Part shown: one piece after another, positions 41,323-50,173 of the stretch
Position numbering within the stretch: the first letter of the stretch is position 1
Layout of the letters: each line of letters begins with the position of its first letter
Source: Vibrio sp. D404a
Lineage (GTDB): Bacteria > Pseudomonadota > Gammaproteobacteria > Enterobacterales > Vibrionaceae
NCBI RefSeq assembly: GCF_030248535.1
Contig: NZ_JAHGAJ010000032.1
Location: 1-54,739 of the forward strand
Direction: 5' to 3'
DNA: 54,739 bases
The notes under the pieces: generated by a model
The model's database searches: none
What the model saw: only the letters and a program-made list of their open reading frames with translations
Told to the model about the DNA's origin: nothing
Program-made: the position numbers and the translations under genes

Positions 41323-41535
41323 TTTGTCATTTCCCCATACATCCCGTTATAGAGCCAATCCGGACGGTGCCAGTCCCAGACCTAATTTTTTCGCCTTTCC
41401 TTATAGTAATACCATACCTGCGGATTTGGGCTTTCTTATAGCTGCGCCTCACAATATGGCATAGAAAAACCCGAAAATTCTTATACTTGTGTTTTATTAC
41501 CGGACTAGATGTATATACTAAGCGCTGAGTTAATA

Positions 41536-41553
41536 TAAGTCAGTCGTGAGTAT
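41536..41553. promoter_or_regulatory. shared dyad operator
   Basis: TAAGTCAGTCGTGAGTAT, with TAATAT directly upstream, 10 bp before the ATG at 41564. Confidence 0.6.
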
Positions 41554-41563
41554 AGGTAGTCCG

Positions 41564-42127
41564 ATGAAGAAATTATTGTTAGGTGCAGCCCTTTTATTAT
41601 CTGGTTGTCAGACCATGAACAGCGAGTTCGCCAGAATGCAGTTTATGGATGACAAGGAGTACAACATTGAGATGGGTGGCACCCATTACGAGATGCAAGT
41701 GGTAGAAGGGCAGTCGATGCTAACCACCATTCAGTACATCTCTCACCAGTTCTCAGAGGACATGTATTACGAGAAGGCAAGTAATGAGATGTGGGATGAG
41801 GCGAAGTTAAATCGATACCAAGACATGCTCGATAACGACTTCCCAAATGGTACGTTCCGAGTGAGTGTTCTTGGTCGAGAAATCAGTGGTGCACTAGGAC
41901 GTCACCATAAACTGATGCTGATTCAGAATGAGGAAGTGGTAACGACTTCTGATTTCCAAGATGTGCCGATTACGCCTTCTACTTCTCGTTTCAACCGTTG
42001 GGAGAATACGACTCTTCTAGGCACCAAGGGCTTGGATTCAAAAACTCCCTTTGAGGTAAGAATTGTGGCAGCTGGTAAGTACGTATCTAAGTACACCTAC
42101 ACACCAGTAACGAACGCCGCTCAGTAG
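41564..42127 (+). CDS. lipoprotein of unknown function
   Basis: The ATG at 41564 gives MKKLLLGAALLLSGCQTMNS, a lipoprotein signal with lipobox LSGC. The 187-aa product has a mixed globular domain. It heads a probable operon with the genes at 42204 and 42824, since all follow a dyad promoter and share orientation. No family recognised. Confidence 0.75.
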   Translation: MKKLLLGAALLLSGCQTMNSEFARMQFMDDKEYNIEMGGTHYEMQVVEGQSMLTTIQYISHQFSEDMYYEKASNEMWDEAKLNRYQDMLDNDFPNGTFRVSVLGREISGALGRHHKLMLIQNEEVVTTSDFQDVPITPSTSRFNRWENTTLLGTKGLDSKTPFEVRIVAAGKYVSKYTYTPVTNAAQ

Positions 42128-42164
42128 TTAAGAGTGGAAATAAAAAAGTCATCGCAATGCTATA

Positions 42165-42182
42165 AAGTAACGACTGACTTAA
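42165..42182. promoter_or_regulatory. variant shared dyad
   Basis: AAGTAACGACTGACTTAA, about 20 bp before the ATG at 42204. Confidence 0.5.
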
Positions 42183-42203
42183 CCAACATCAGAAAGGTGA
42201 TTT

Positions 42204-42821
42204 ATGAACATCGTACACATTCGTGATAAAGCTCTGGTTACTCCAGAAAATTTAGAAGCTACGGAAGCCAAGCTTAAACAACAATCCTTTGACCGTATGA
42301 CAGCAGCATTTGGTTTAACGAATCTCACCATTGAAGAGGTGATGAGCTGTGGTGAAGGCGAAATTTTTGACTTGGTTGCAAACAAATACAACGAACTTGG
42401 CCGCTCAGAAGAACCTACTCCTGCCGAAACCGAAGAGTTGTTCTTGAAGCTCATGGCTCGATTCCGTGAAGTCGGCAATCGCAACATGTACGGTAATAAC
42501 TGTGCAGTGTTCACTCCACCATCTGGCTATAAGTACAATGAAGAGGTTTCAAATACCTACTACTACATGTATGACAACGCTTTGGAAGGTTCGAAGATGT
42601 TAACGCTGTGGACTACCTTCGTAGAGAAATCGGCAGGCTATGTAATTAAAGGCGGCCCACTGAGTATGTTCCGCTGGATTAAAGACGTTGCTGTGCCAGT
42701 AGCGCTTGAAGAATGGAAGCTAGAACAAGCCGATGATGAAGAAGTTCTAAACCCAACGCTTGTTTACTTAATCAATCAAAACAACCAGTCGGCTCTAACA
42801 GTCGCTTACGTATTTGGCTAA
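42204..42821 (+). CDS. hypothetical 205-aa protein
   Basis: The product has a helical N-terminus (LEATEAKLKQQSFDRMTAAF) and a Tyr-rich middle (GYKYNEEVSNTYYYMYDNAL). AGAAAGGTG precedes the ATG. The next gene begins 3 bp after its stop, so they form an operon. No family recognised. Confidence 0.65.
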   Translation: MNIVHIRDKALVTPENLEATEAKLKQQSFDRMTAAFGLTNLTIEEVMSCGEGEIFDLVANKYNELGRSEEPTPAETEELFLKLMARFREVGNRNMYGNNCAVFTPPSGYKYNEEVSNTYYYMYDNALEGSKMLTLWTTFVEKSAGYVIKGGPLSMFRWIKDVAVPVALEEWKLEQADDEEVLNPTLVYLINQNNQSALTVAYVFG

Positions 42822-42823
42822 TC

Positions 42824-43168
42824 ATGAACAAAGTAACCATCGGTTTTGTATGCTTCGCCCTTGCTACAAGCTACTTCGCCTACACGAAATATATCAGTAG
42901 TGAAAAGCGGAAAGCGGTAGACTCGGATATGGCTCTCAGTTACTTGGCGCACAATGAAAAATGGATTGAACAAGGCGACCAACTAGATGCCGTCAACCGA
43001 GGTCAGTTTACTCTTACTTCCGTAGTCGTTGACAAGGTAGGAGTAGATTACATCTCCGATGGCAAAGTAGAAGACGAAGGGAACTCGATTTGCTATACCG
43101 CTCGTTATCGGTGGAATGCTCAAACAAGAGAAACCCCAACTCTTCTCGATGCCAATAAGTGCTACTAA
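42824..43168 (+). CDS. membrane-anchored hypothetical protein, paralogue of 36335
   Basis: A 114-aa protein with N-terminal anchor (MNKVTIGFVCFALATSYFAY) and the blocks SDMALSYLAHNEKW, VDYISDGKVEDEG and CYTARYRWNAQTRETPTLLD shared with 36335-36694. Length and both Cys positions agree. Unknown function; perhaps a periplasmic partner of the preceding lipoprotein. Confidence 0.65.
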   Translation: MNKVTIGFVCFALATSYFAYTKYISSEKRKAVDSDMALSYLAHNEKWIEQGDQLDAVNRGQFTLTSVVVDKVGVDYISDGKVEDEGNSICYTARYRWNAQTRETPTLLDANKCY

Positions 43169-43191
43169 AGCATTTCAATCCAGAAGAAATA

Positions 43192-43219
43192 AAAAAGCCA
43201 GCATTTGCGCTGGCTTTTT
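43192..43219. terminator. bidirectional terminator
   Basis: AAAGCCAGC-ATTT-GCGCTGGCTTT with T-rich tails on both sides, separating convergent genes. Confidence 0.85.
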
Positions 43220-43220
43220 G

Positions 43221-43868
43221 TTATTTTGCATCTAGCTCCCTCAAGTAGAGATAAACCGTATCTCGAGAGATTTCCAGTATCTCTGCCGTTAATGGCTTGC
43301 TGTCCTTGTACTTGAAGATTCCCAATTCATAAAGCCTAGTAACGACCTCTCTATTTCTTTTCGATGGGGCAATAGAGCTGTCATCCAAGACTTCACTTTT
43401 CACCGTTGCTATGGTGCTCTCAATGGTCTCATCTATATTTTTGGCAAAGGTTTCAGGCGAGCCTTCACTCATGCCGTGATCGAGAGGAAACATGTGTTGT
43501 AGAAAAGATTGCATTGGAACATCCATATCACTGTTGATACAGAACAGGCCGATAGCTTTACCTTTCGGGTTGCGAACGATGGTTGTAATCGAACGCAACG
43601 TTTTTCCTGTCGATGTCTTGGTCATGTACGAGTCAGATACGTCATGGCCTTCCTTGAGCTTAAGCAAAGCAAGGTTAGTAATTGGAGCACCAGCTTCACG
43701 ACCGGTAACATGACCATTAGCAATCTTAAGTATGGAAGGGGAGTTTTCATCGAGAGTGTGGAGCACGACCTCGGTGTGTTTACCATACATTCTTGCTACG
43801 CCATCAACTACGTTTTCCATAGCTTTCAGGATGTCATAATCGCCTTTAGTGAGTTTTCTTAGTTCCAA
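43221..43868 (-). CDS. YheO-type PAS/helix-turn-helix regulator
   Basis: A 215-aa protein. The N-terminal YheO-like PAS domain (ENVVDGVARMYGKHTEVVLH, then GLFCINSDMDVPM, about residues 18-120) is followed by a C-terminal helix-turn-helix (RNREVVTRLYELGIFKYKDS, then AEILEISRDTVYLYLREL). It is the last gene of the leftward cyuA operon and probably senses a metabolite, such as cysteine or its products, to control it. Confidence 0.85.
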   Translation of the reverse strand: MELRKLTKGDYDILKAMENVVDGVARMYGKHTEVVLHTLDENSPSILKIANGHVTGREAGAPITNLALLKLKEGHDVSDSYMTKTSTGKTLRSITTIVRNPKGKAIGLFCINSDMDVPMQSFLQHMFPLDHGMSEGSPETFAKNIDETIESTIATVKSEVLDDSSIAPSKRNREVVTRLYELGIFKYKDSKPLTAEILEISRDTVYLYLRELDAK

Positions 43869-43884
43869 TTTCTACACCTTACTG

Positions 43885-45159
43885 TTATGCAGACATGATA
43901 TCGATGATGGTGGCGTCAGTACCCAACATGCCACTACTTACCATTTCGCCTACGTTTTTTATTGTCTGTTCTACTTCTTTAGCCACGATACCTTGACCCG
44001 ATACCGACTTGTTCTGTAGTGCCATCATGAACGAACGAGCTGCTGCCGTTGATGAAGTGCATACCTTCATTGCGCATGATGATTTGGCACCATCACAGAC
44101 CATACCAGAGCTATCACTGATTACGTTTTGAATTGCGTAACAAGCTTGCTCAAAAGTACCACCTGCTAAATAGGTCATTGCCATTGCTGCAGCCGAACTG
44201 GTCACTGTATTACCGCAGAATGCTGACAAAGGAGGATAATGTGATTTGATGTATATTGCACCTAGATGGCTCATAATTAGTGCGCGAACCAGCTGTTCCT
44301 CTGAACATTCGAAGAAATCTGCGGCTACCACAACAGGTAGAGTTGCTGCGATGCCTTGGTTTCCGCTACCAAAGTTACTCATAGCAGGGAGCGTAGCGCC
44401 ACCCATACGAGCATCAGAAGCAGCCGATGTGATCATCTGAATGTTAGTCATCAGGTCTTCGGTAAGAATACCCATCTTAACGTTTTCTTTGATGGTTCGA
44501 CCAATCTCTAGACCGTAGCTGTTACGCAAGCCTTCGTTCGATAGGTTTTGGTTAAGAACTGCGGAATCAAGAATGAAAGAGATGTCTTCGTAGTTGGCAT
44601 TCAATGCGAAGTCATAGATTTGCTCGATAGAGATATCAACGCCATCACAGATAGACCCAGTTTTAACCGCATCTTCCTTCTTAAGTTCGTAGGTCATGTT
44701 GCCGTTGAGGTACTTCTCAATGATATTGGTGTGACCACCACTCACAGTCACAATCGATGTGCTGTGTTCGTAAGAGGCAACAACAGAACAGTAGATAAAC
44801 TCATCGGATTCAACTCGATTGACCTTCACTTTGCCTTCATCGATAAGCTTCTGTGCTTTCTCAACAACATCCGGTGTTATACCTGCCAGAACCTCTAACT
44901 CTGCATCTGCATCACCACCGAGTGCGCCAGCAGCAGCGGCAATAGGGAGCCCTATTTTTCCTGTCCCCGGAACATATACACCCATAGAGTTTTTGTAGAG
45001 GTTATCTGAAACAAAAACTTCAATCAGGTCAGGTGTATTGCCAAGCTCCTTAGCTGCTACTGCCGACGCATATGCGGCTGAAATTGGTTCTGTACATCCC
45101 AAAGCAGGCTTTACAACTTGCTTGATGATTTCGATGTATTGCTGCCACTCTTTTTTCAT
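43885..45159 (-). CDS. cyuA: L-cysteine desulfidase (CyuA/YhaM family)
   Basis: A 424-aa enzyme of the serine dehydratase-like family. Candidate ligands of the Fe-S cluster are Cys in ALGCTEPISA (about residue 21) and in SSGMVCDGAKSSCAMKV (about residues 345-360). It splits L-cysteine into pyruvate, ammonia and sulfide through 2-aminoacrylate. In the same cluster lie ridA, which removes that intermediate, and a transporter gene, so the module is a complete cysteine-use pathway. Length and motifs look intact. Confidence 0.88.
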   Translation of the reverse strand: MKKEWQQYIEIIKQVVKPALGCTEPISAAYASAVAAKELGNTPDLIEVFVSDNLYKNSMGVYVPGTGKIGLPIAAAAGALGGDADAELEVLAGITPDVVEKAQKLIDEGKVKVNRVESDEFIYCSVVASYEHSTSIVTVSGGHTNIIEKYLNGNMTYELKKEDAVKTGSICDGVDISIEQIYDFALNANYEDISFILDSAVLNQNLSNEGLRNSYGLEIGRTIKENVKMGILTEDLMTNIQMITSAASDARMGGATLPAMSNFGSGNQGIAATLPVVVAADFFECSEEQLVRALIMSHLGAIYIKSHYPPLSAFCGNTVTSSAAAMAMTYLAGGTFEQACYAIQNVISDSSGMVCDGAKSSCAMKVCTSSTAAARSFMMALQNKSVSGQGIVAKEVEQTIKNVGEMVSSGMLGTDATIIDIMSA

Positions 45160-45170
45160 GATTAACCTCG

Positions 45171-45551
45171 TTAAGCTTTGTGAGCTATGGCTTCAACTTC
45201 AACTAGAACGCCAAGTGGTAGATCTTTAACTGCGAAACAGCTACGAGCAGGGCAGTCAGTTTTGAAGATGTCTGCGTAAACCTTGTTGAAGGCTGCGAAG
45301 TCTTCGATGTTTGCTAGGTAGCACGTTGTTTTAAGAACGGTATCTACGCTGCCGCCACCGGCTTCAAGAACACTCTTAAGGTTTTCAAGTGACTGAACGC
45401 TTTGCTCTGTGATGCCACCTTCAACAACATTGCCTGTCTCACGGCTTACTGGTAGCTGACCAGAAGTAAAAATCAGGTCTTTGAACGCAGCGCCATGTGA
45501 GTACGGGCCAATTGCTTCTGGTGCTTTGTTTGAGCTAATTACTTCTTTCAT
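45171..45551 (-). CDS. ridA: RidA-family enamine/imine deaminase
   Basis: A 126-aa Rid protein. GPYSHGAAFKDLIFTSGQLP (about residues 16-35) and CPARSCFAVKDLPLGVLVEV (about residues 98-117) contain the catalytic Arg of the RidA subfamily. It hydrolyses 2-aminoacrylate, the reactive product of cysteine or serine breakdown, which fits its place 12 bp from cyuA. The first gene of the leftward operon. Confidence 0.92.
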   Translation of the reverse strand: MKEVISSNKAPEAIGPYSHGAAFKDLIFTSGQLPVSRETGNVVEGGITEQSVQSLENLKSVLEAGGGSVDTVLKTTCYLANIEDFAAFNKVYADIFKTDCPARSCFAVKDLPLGVLVEVEAIAHKA

Positions 45552-45800
45552 AAAATCCTCAGATTAATTTTAGTTTTTTTGGGTTTGCTTGTGTTTTTTA
45601 TCATGTCCTCATCTGAGAGCGTTTTCAAGTTTAGTTGAGAAAATTAATAAAAAGTTGAATAAAACTGGCTATTGATCACACTTTACACCGTTTTAACGAT
45701 CAATCTCTCAAAAAACCGTGAATTTTTTAATGATAAGTTGCCGCTTACTTATCGCTCAAATATATTTGAGGAAAATCACCAATAAACAAGAGATTGAGTA
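45552..45800. promoter_or_regulatory. divergent control region of the cysteine module
   Basis: A 250-bp A+T-rich region between ridA (left) and the transporter (right). It contains GATAAGT-N8-ACTTATC at 45732-45753, a variant of the plasmid dyad. This suggests that the cargo may be tied to plasmid control or that the resemblance is accidental. Confidence 0.55.
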
Positions 45801-47126
45801 ATGACTGGAAACATAGGGGCGATAAGCCCAACTAAGAACAAACAACCAGCTCACGAAAAGGCAGGCATGTCTAAAGCCGAATGGAAGGAGGCTACTAAGT
45901 TCGACAGTACCGACTGGGGTTGGATCATCATGAGCATCGGTATGGCAATCGGTGCAGGTATTGTATTTCTGCCTGTTAAGGTAGGTGTACTGGGCTTGTG
46001 GGTCTTTTTGGGGTCAGCAGTTATTGGCTATCCTGCGATGTACATGTTTCAACGCCTATTTATCAACACACTTTCTGAATCACCAAAATGTTCTGATTAC
46101 GCAGGGGTAATATCCGGTTACTTGGGTAACAAGTGGGGCGCATTTATCGGGATGCTTTACTTCGTAATGTTGATCATCTGGGTATTTGTTTACTCGACTG
46201 CGATAACGAATGATTCAGCCTCGTTCCTCCAAAGTTTCGGAGTCACAGAGGGGTTATTGTCTGACAGTCCTTGGTATGGCTTGGCTCTTGTTTGTGCTTT
46301 GGTAGCTGTTGCTTCTCGCGGTGAAAAGATTCTATTTAAAATCAGTACCGGTCTAGTGCTTATCAAGCTTTGTACCGTTGCCATCTTGGGCCTACTTATG
46401 GTGAGTCGTTGGGATGTTGCAAACGTTGGTACTATGCCTGAGATGGGTTTAGCGATTAAAGATATCATCATCCTTCTTCCATTCACTCTGACATCAATCC
46501 TATTCATTCAATCTCTAAGCCCGATGGTTATTTCGTACCGCTCTAAAGAGAAGTCGTTAGAGGTAGCGCGCTTTAAAGCTATGCGAGCTATGAACATTGC
46601 TTTCGGTATCTTATTTGTAACAGTGTTCTTCTATGCTATTTCCTTCACATTGGCAATGTCGCATGAACAGGCGCTTTTAGCTCAAGAGCAAAACATTTCA
46701 GCTCTCGCTATGGTTGCTTCAAATATGGATGGTGCAACGCTCAAGCTACTTAGCCTTATGCTTAACATCTTCTCTGTGATGACAGCATTCTTCGGTGTGT
46801 ACTTGGGTTTCCGCGATTCTTGTCAGGGTCTAGCGATGATGGGTCTTAAGAAGGTTATGCCAGAAGAGAAGATCAACAAAGACGCTGTGACCAAAGGCAT
46901 TATTGTTTTTGCTGCGAGTGTATCTTGGGGTGCAATCGTTCTTAACCTACCGGTTCTGAGCTTCACTTCAATCTGTAGCCCAATATTCGGTTTAATTGGT
47001 TGTTTGATTCCTGCGTACCTTGTTTATCAAGTGCCTTCACTGCACAAGTACAAAGGTTCTTCGCTATACGTAATCATAGCAACCGGGATTTTACTATGTT
47101 TGTCTCCACTGGTGGCATTCTGGTAA
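45801..47126 (+). CDS. amino acid transporter (HAAAP/SdaC-like, probable cysteine or serine permease)
   Basis: A 441-aa membrane protein with about 11 hydrophobic segments, starting at WGWIIMSIGMAIGAGIVFLP (about residue 38), the conserved first helix of the hydroxy/aromatic amino acid permease family. Its divergent position to ridA-cyuA is like that of the E. coli cyuP-cyuA pair, so it probably imports L-cysteine or L-serine by proton or sodium symport. It appears complete. Confidence 0.85.
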   Translation: MTGNIGAISPTKNKQPAHEKAGMSKAEWKEATKFDSTDWGWIIMSIGMAIGAGIVFLPVKVGVLGLWVFLGSAVIGYPAMYMFQRLFINTLSESPKCSDYAGVISGYLGNKWGAFIGMLYFVMLIIWVFVYSTAITNDSASFLQSFGVTEGLLSDSPWYGLALVCALVAVASRGEKILFKISTGLVLIKLCTVAILGLLMVSRWDVANVGTMPEMGLAIKDIIILLPFTLTSILFIQSLSPMVISYRSKEKSLEVARFKAMRAMNIAFGILFVTVFFYAISFTLAMSHEQALLAQEQNISALAMVASNMDGATLKLLSLMLNIFSVMTAFFGVYLGFRDSCQGLAMMGLKKVMPEEKINKDAVTKGIIVFAASVSWGAIVLNLPVLSFTSICSPIFGLIGCLIPAYLVYQVPSLHKYKGSSLYVIIATGILLCLSPLVAFW

Positions 47127-47165
47127 AAAGGCGATCAGGAAATAAGTCAACTGTAGCCTAAATTA

Positions 47166-47190
47166 GCCCCGCGAAAGCGGGGCTTTTTTA
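47166..47190. terminator. bidirectional terminator
   Basis: GCCCCGC-GAAA-GCGGGGC followed by TTTTTTA, after the transporter and at the end of the DHFR remnant. Confidence 0.9.
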
Positions 47191-47675
47191 TTGCAGTCTT
47201 TTCAATATCTCAAAACGCATATCAAAGGCGTTCTTATCATCAGCAGGGTAGGTCTCTTCGTATTCCTGCATCCACTCATCGTAATTGTAAGTAGGGAAGC
47301 GAGCATCCCCTTCAATGTCTGCGTCGATGTGTGTCAGATACAGTTTATCTGCGATGTGAAGCGTTCTAGCGTAGATTCTAGCACCGCCAACTATCATGAC
47401 TTTCTCTCATGCTCACATAGCTTTAAAGCGCGCTCTACGCTCGATACAACGTATGCACCTTTCACTGTGAAGTTAGGGTTTCTAGATAAGATGATATTGG
47501 CGCGACCTGGTAGTGGCTTGCCAATAGATTCGAACGTCTTTCGCCCCATGATAATAGGCTTGCCGAAAGTGCATTGTTTGAACCACTGAAAATCTGCAGG
47601 AAGATGCCAAGGCAATGAGTTCTCCGACCCAATGATTCTATTCTTGGCCATTGCTGAGATTAGGCTAATTTGCAT
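47188..47675 (-). pseudogene. folA: dihydrofolate reductase split by a frameshift
   Basis: The first part (47675 to 47394) has MQISLISAMAKNRIIGSENS, then LPWHLPADFQWFKQCT with the substrate Asp, and GRKTFESIGKPLPGR. The second part (47397 to 47188) has MIVGGARIYARTLHIADKLY and a normal C-terminus. Adding one A in the AAA run before GTCATG joins them (ERKVMIVGG), giving about 162 aa. DHFR makes tetrahydrofolate and a plasmid copy could give trimethoprim tolerance. Sequencing error is the simplest reason for the split. Confidence 0.85.
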
Positions 47676-47871
47676 ACTGTCTCCCTAAGTACATTTAGCC
47701 CTTGAATTGTAAGGAGGCAGAAGCGAGAAATTCAGTGATTCCGTGAGCTGCGGGTCACTTATTGGAAAATTGGGAGTATGGGTGAGGTGATTTTGTAGTA
47801 ATGGTGGCAGAGATACGGGTCTCGGGGTATGCTTTAGGCATTAGCACATTTTTATATGGCTAAAAGCGATG

Positions 47872-47899
47872 GTAGGCCAGCAAGTTAGCTGGCCTTTTT
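47872..47899. terminator. terminator
   Basis: AGGCCAGC-AAGTT-AGCTGGCCT with TTTTT on the plus strand. It lies at the 3' end of the leftward gene at 47899 and may serve rightward transcription. Confidence 0.75.
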
Positions 47900-48498
47900 T
47901 ATTGGTCGATGATCTGGTTGTAATCTTCATGGGTCATCAGTTCAAAACCGCTCCCACGATCTAACAGTCTGTAGCTTCTACCAACTTCAATGCTCTTGTA
48001 GTCGTGCTTGATAGTTGATCTCGCTTTCGTCTCACCGTTCTTGTACTGCTCCATCATCTTGTTTGCCTTCTCAATGATGTGCTCTGGCATTGGTGAATAC
48101 GCTCTGTAACCAATTGGAACTGTACCGTCCCCAAGTGCGGCAAGTCGCGCTCTAAGGCGATCATTCTCTTCGGCTAAATCGTTAACCTGATGAATCAAGA
48201 ACTGACAGTGAACTTGTCTAAACGATATCTCTAGCAAGCGCGTGGTATCGATAATGTTCTCTTCAATCGACAGCTCATAGAAGAGTCTCATGCCGAATTG
48301 CTCTAGTTCCCAGAAATCATCAAAAACACGAGCGATATTAAGCCAATCTTCATAGACACGACTTCTCATGTCATCGATTGAGCCAAGATTCTCACGCCAC
48401 TTTTTATACTTCTTGTTTTTAGAGGCAGGCCATTGGTCTTCGGAGTCGAAGGTGTAGGCTGTAAAATCGCACTCTGAGTAGTTAGTGTATCTAGACAT
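47899..48498 (-). CDS. hypothetical 199-aa protein
   Basis: An aromatic-rich N-terminus (MSRYTNYSECDFTAYTFDSE), a long helix (FLIHQVNDLAEENDRLRARL, probable leucine-zipper coiled coil, about residues 98-118), and a mixed C-terminus. The dyad promoter is at 48612 on the minus strand. No family recognised. Confidence 0.6.
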   Translation of the reverse strand: MSRYTNYSECDFTAYTFDSEDQWPASKNKKYKKWRENLGSIDDMRSRVYEDWLNIARVFDDFWELEQFGMRLFYELSIEENIIDTTRLLEISFRQVHCQFLIHQVNDLAEENDRLRARLAALGDGTVPIGYRAYSPMPEHIIEKANKMMEQYKNGETKARSTIKHDYKSIEVGRSYRLLDRGSGFELMTHEDYNQIIDQ

Positions 48499-48611
48499 TG
48501 ATAACCTCTAGTAATCAATACTTGATTATCGATCGATGAAGATGATCAATAAAGTGCTTAGTAATCTAATGTTACAGGATTATAAATAGTCGTTTACTAT
48601 AAGAAAATGAA

Positions 48612-48628
48612 TAGTCACTAGTGACTTA
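48612..48628 (-). promoter_or_regulatory. shared dyad operator
   Basis: TAGTCACTAGTGACTTA. On the minus strand TATAGA immediately precedes it, fitting the -10-then-dyad order. Confidence 0.75.
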
Positions 48629-48787
48629 TCTCTATAAAACCAAGAATTAAAAGTATGATTCACTGGAAAAGGGGGGCAAGAAGAGAGCTTTAAAGAATGT
48701 TTACTTGCTAATATGCGGTTTGAGAAGATAGATGTCGATAAATTGACTAATTTCAATTATTTGTCAAAAGTTGCGTATTAATAAAAA

Positions 48788-48808
48788 AAGGGGCGAAAGC
48801 CCCCCTAA
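48788..48808 (-). terminator. terminator
   Basis: GGGGC-GAAA-GCCCC, followed on the minus strand by TTTTTTT, next to the stop of the gene at 48810. Confidence 0.8.
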
Positions 48809-48809
48809 A

Positions 48810-49097
48810 TTAGTCCTTGTCAGTCATAGCTACCCGAGTCCCACCGAGTTCCTGTGTTATGAGTTCTGTTAGGTTATCTAGCTTCTTGTTGATAGCCATA
48901 AGCTCCTCATCAACATGATCGCCCCTAACGTCCTCACGAACAGACAGTGAAGATAGCCGTTCTTCCACCGACACAATCGATAGCTGATTTTGGTTAACCG
49001 TGAAAACAGTCCATCCAATCATCATCGTTATGCCGGTTACCAACACGGTTGCTATGTGCGAAGCCCAAGCTGGGCCAGCCCGAGGTTTATCAGCCAT
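48810..49097 (-). CDS. single-pass membrane protein with coiled coil
   Basis: A 95-aa protein with one membrane helix (ATVLVTGITMMIGWTVFTVN, about residues 16-35) and a charged C-terminal helix (DEELMAINKKLDNLTELITQ). The plan is like small phage holin or spanin-type proteins. TTGGAGAGA precedes the ATG, and the dyad lies at 49118. Confidence 0.65.
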   Translation of the reverse strand: MADKPRAGPAWASHIATVLVTGITMMIGWTVFTVNQNQLSIVSVEERLSSLSVREDVRGDHVDEELMAINKKLDNLTELITQELGGTRVAMTDKD

Positions 49098-49444
49098 AGT
49101 AGTCTCTCCAAATTACTTAAGTCACCGATGACTATATTATTTGAGGTAGAAAACGCTGATAAACGAGGGGTAGGGTATACCCCTATTTTTTCTATCTTAC
49201 CAGTAAGCTTGAAGAAAAATTCAGGGTTATAGTCGGGTTTTACGGCTTGAACGAAAACAATCGACACTTCAAAGACCACATCTGCAAAATCCAGTATCCA
49301 ATCTGGCCAACCGTTTCGCACCGCGATGTTCGGGGCATCACTCTTGATATTACCAACGTATATCGGAACAAAGCCGTACATTAAGCCGTAGTAGTCAAAG
49401 TTACCTTGTAACTCTTGTTTAGAGATAGGTTTCAGTATCGCCAT
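49052..49444 (-). CDS. hypothetical protein, 3' end uncertain
   Basis: The 130-aa frame starts behind a good Shine-Dalgarno (AGGAGGTGACC). The N-terminal 85 residues (MAILKPISKQELQGNFDYYG) look normal. The last about 40 residues run through the promoter, dyad and start of the next gene, so the true stop has probably been lost by a frameshift near 49160. Confidence 0.5.
   Translation of the reverse strand: MAILKPISKQELQGNFDYYGLMYGFVPIYVGNIKSDAPNIAVRNGWPDWILDFADVVFEVSIVFVQAVKPDYNPEFFFKLTGKIEKIGVYPTPRLSAFSTSNNIVIGDLSNLERLLWLINLGLAQLGLRT
49118..49135 (-). promoter_or_regulatory. shared dyad operator
   Basis: TAAGTCACCGATGACTAT; on the minus strand the TATAGT box lies at its beginning. It controls the gene at 48810. 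Confidence 0.7.
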
Positions 49445-49481
49445 ATGGTCACCTCCTTAGAACTGAATGATAACAGGTTAT

Positions 49482-49500
49482 TAAGCAATCGGTGACTGAT
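49482..49500 (-). promoter_or_regulatory. variant shared dyad
   Basis: TAAGCAATCGGTGACTGAT upstream of the gene at 49052-49444; right half good, left half weak. Confidence 0.45.
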
Positions 49501-49511
49501 TGATAGTCGTA

Positions 49512-49540
49512 CAAAAAAGCCTCCCCGAAGGAAGGCTTTT
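49512..49540 (-). terminator. terminator
   Basis: AAAAGCCT, CCCCGAAGG, AAGGCTTTT: an inverted repeat at the 3' end of the leftward gene at 49562. Confidence 0.7.
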
Positions 49541-49561
49541 GAAGAATGCTGCTCTAATTGC

Positions 49562-49996
49562 TTAACACTCGGTAGAGATGCCGATCCCCAAGAACTTAGC
49601 CAAGTCTTGAGCTTGCTGCTCATCAACCAAGTCATTCCAGTAATTCAAACCGCCTGACTTAATCGAGAACCGGAAGAACTCACCAGATGCAATGTCGCTG
49701 ATTTCAAACTTTAGCTCTGAGTTAGGTTGAAAGTTAAGACTGCCGTACTCGTGCAGATTCAGCATCCAACCCATCATGCCAGGGATAGGCTTTACCAGTA
49801 GGCCTGTTCTGTCGTTTTTGAAGAATAAGGTAATGCGGTGAATGTTCGATTCCTCGAGTGCGTTCTTGTCATCAATCTTTGCCTGTACTCGATCAAAGTC
49901 ATCCTCATCCATGTTGGATATCTTATCGATGATTTTGTCTAAACGCTTAGGGTCATCCAGTATCTCATTAATCACGCTTTTTTTCTTCGGGTCCAT
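49562..49996 (-). CDS. hypothetical 144-aa protein
   Basis: Helical acidic N-terminus (VINEILDDPKRLDKIIDKIS) and a beta-rich C-terminal domain (HRITLFFKNDRTGLLVKPIP). No family recognised. A weak ribosome binding site and no clear dyad upstream. Confidence 0.55.
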   Translation of the reverse strand: MDPKKKSVINEILDDPKRLDKIIDKISNMDEDDFDRVQAKIDDKNALEESNIHRITLFFKNDRTGLLVKPIPGMMGWMLNLHEYGSLNFQPNSELKFEISDIASGEFFRFSIKSGGLNYWNDLVDEQQAQDLAKFLGIGISTEC

Positions 49997-50136
49997 CTCA
50001 GTTCCTACCTATAAGATTAGATGCCTATAGGCTACACCGTTCTTATACTTGGCGAAGTACTGGATGTAATCTCATGTCGCATTTTCAGGCATATCTCCGC
50101 ACTTTATCTACCTTTAGTCCGAGTGTTATCATAACA

Positions 50137-50154
50137 TAAGTCACCAGTGACATA
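50137..50154 (+). promoter_or_regulatory. shared dyad operator
   Basis: TAAGTCACCAGTGACATA, with a TATCAT box at 50127-50132 just upstream and the ATG at 50174. Confidence 0.75.
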
Positions 50155-50173
50155 CACTTAAGAGAAAACCCAT

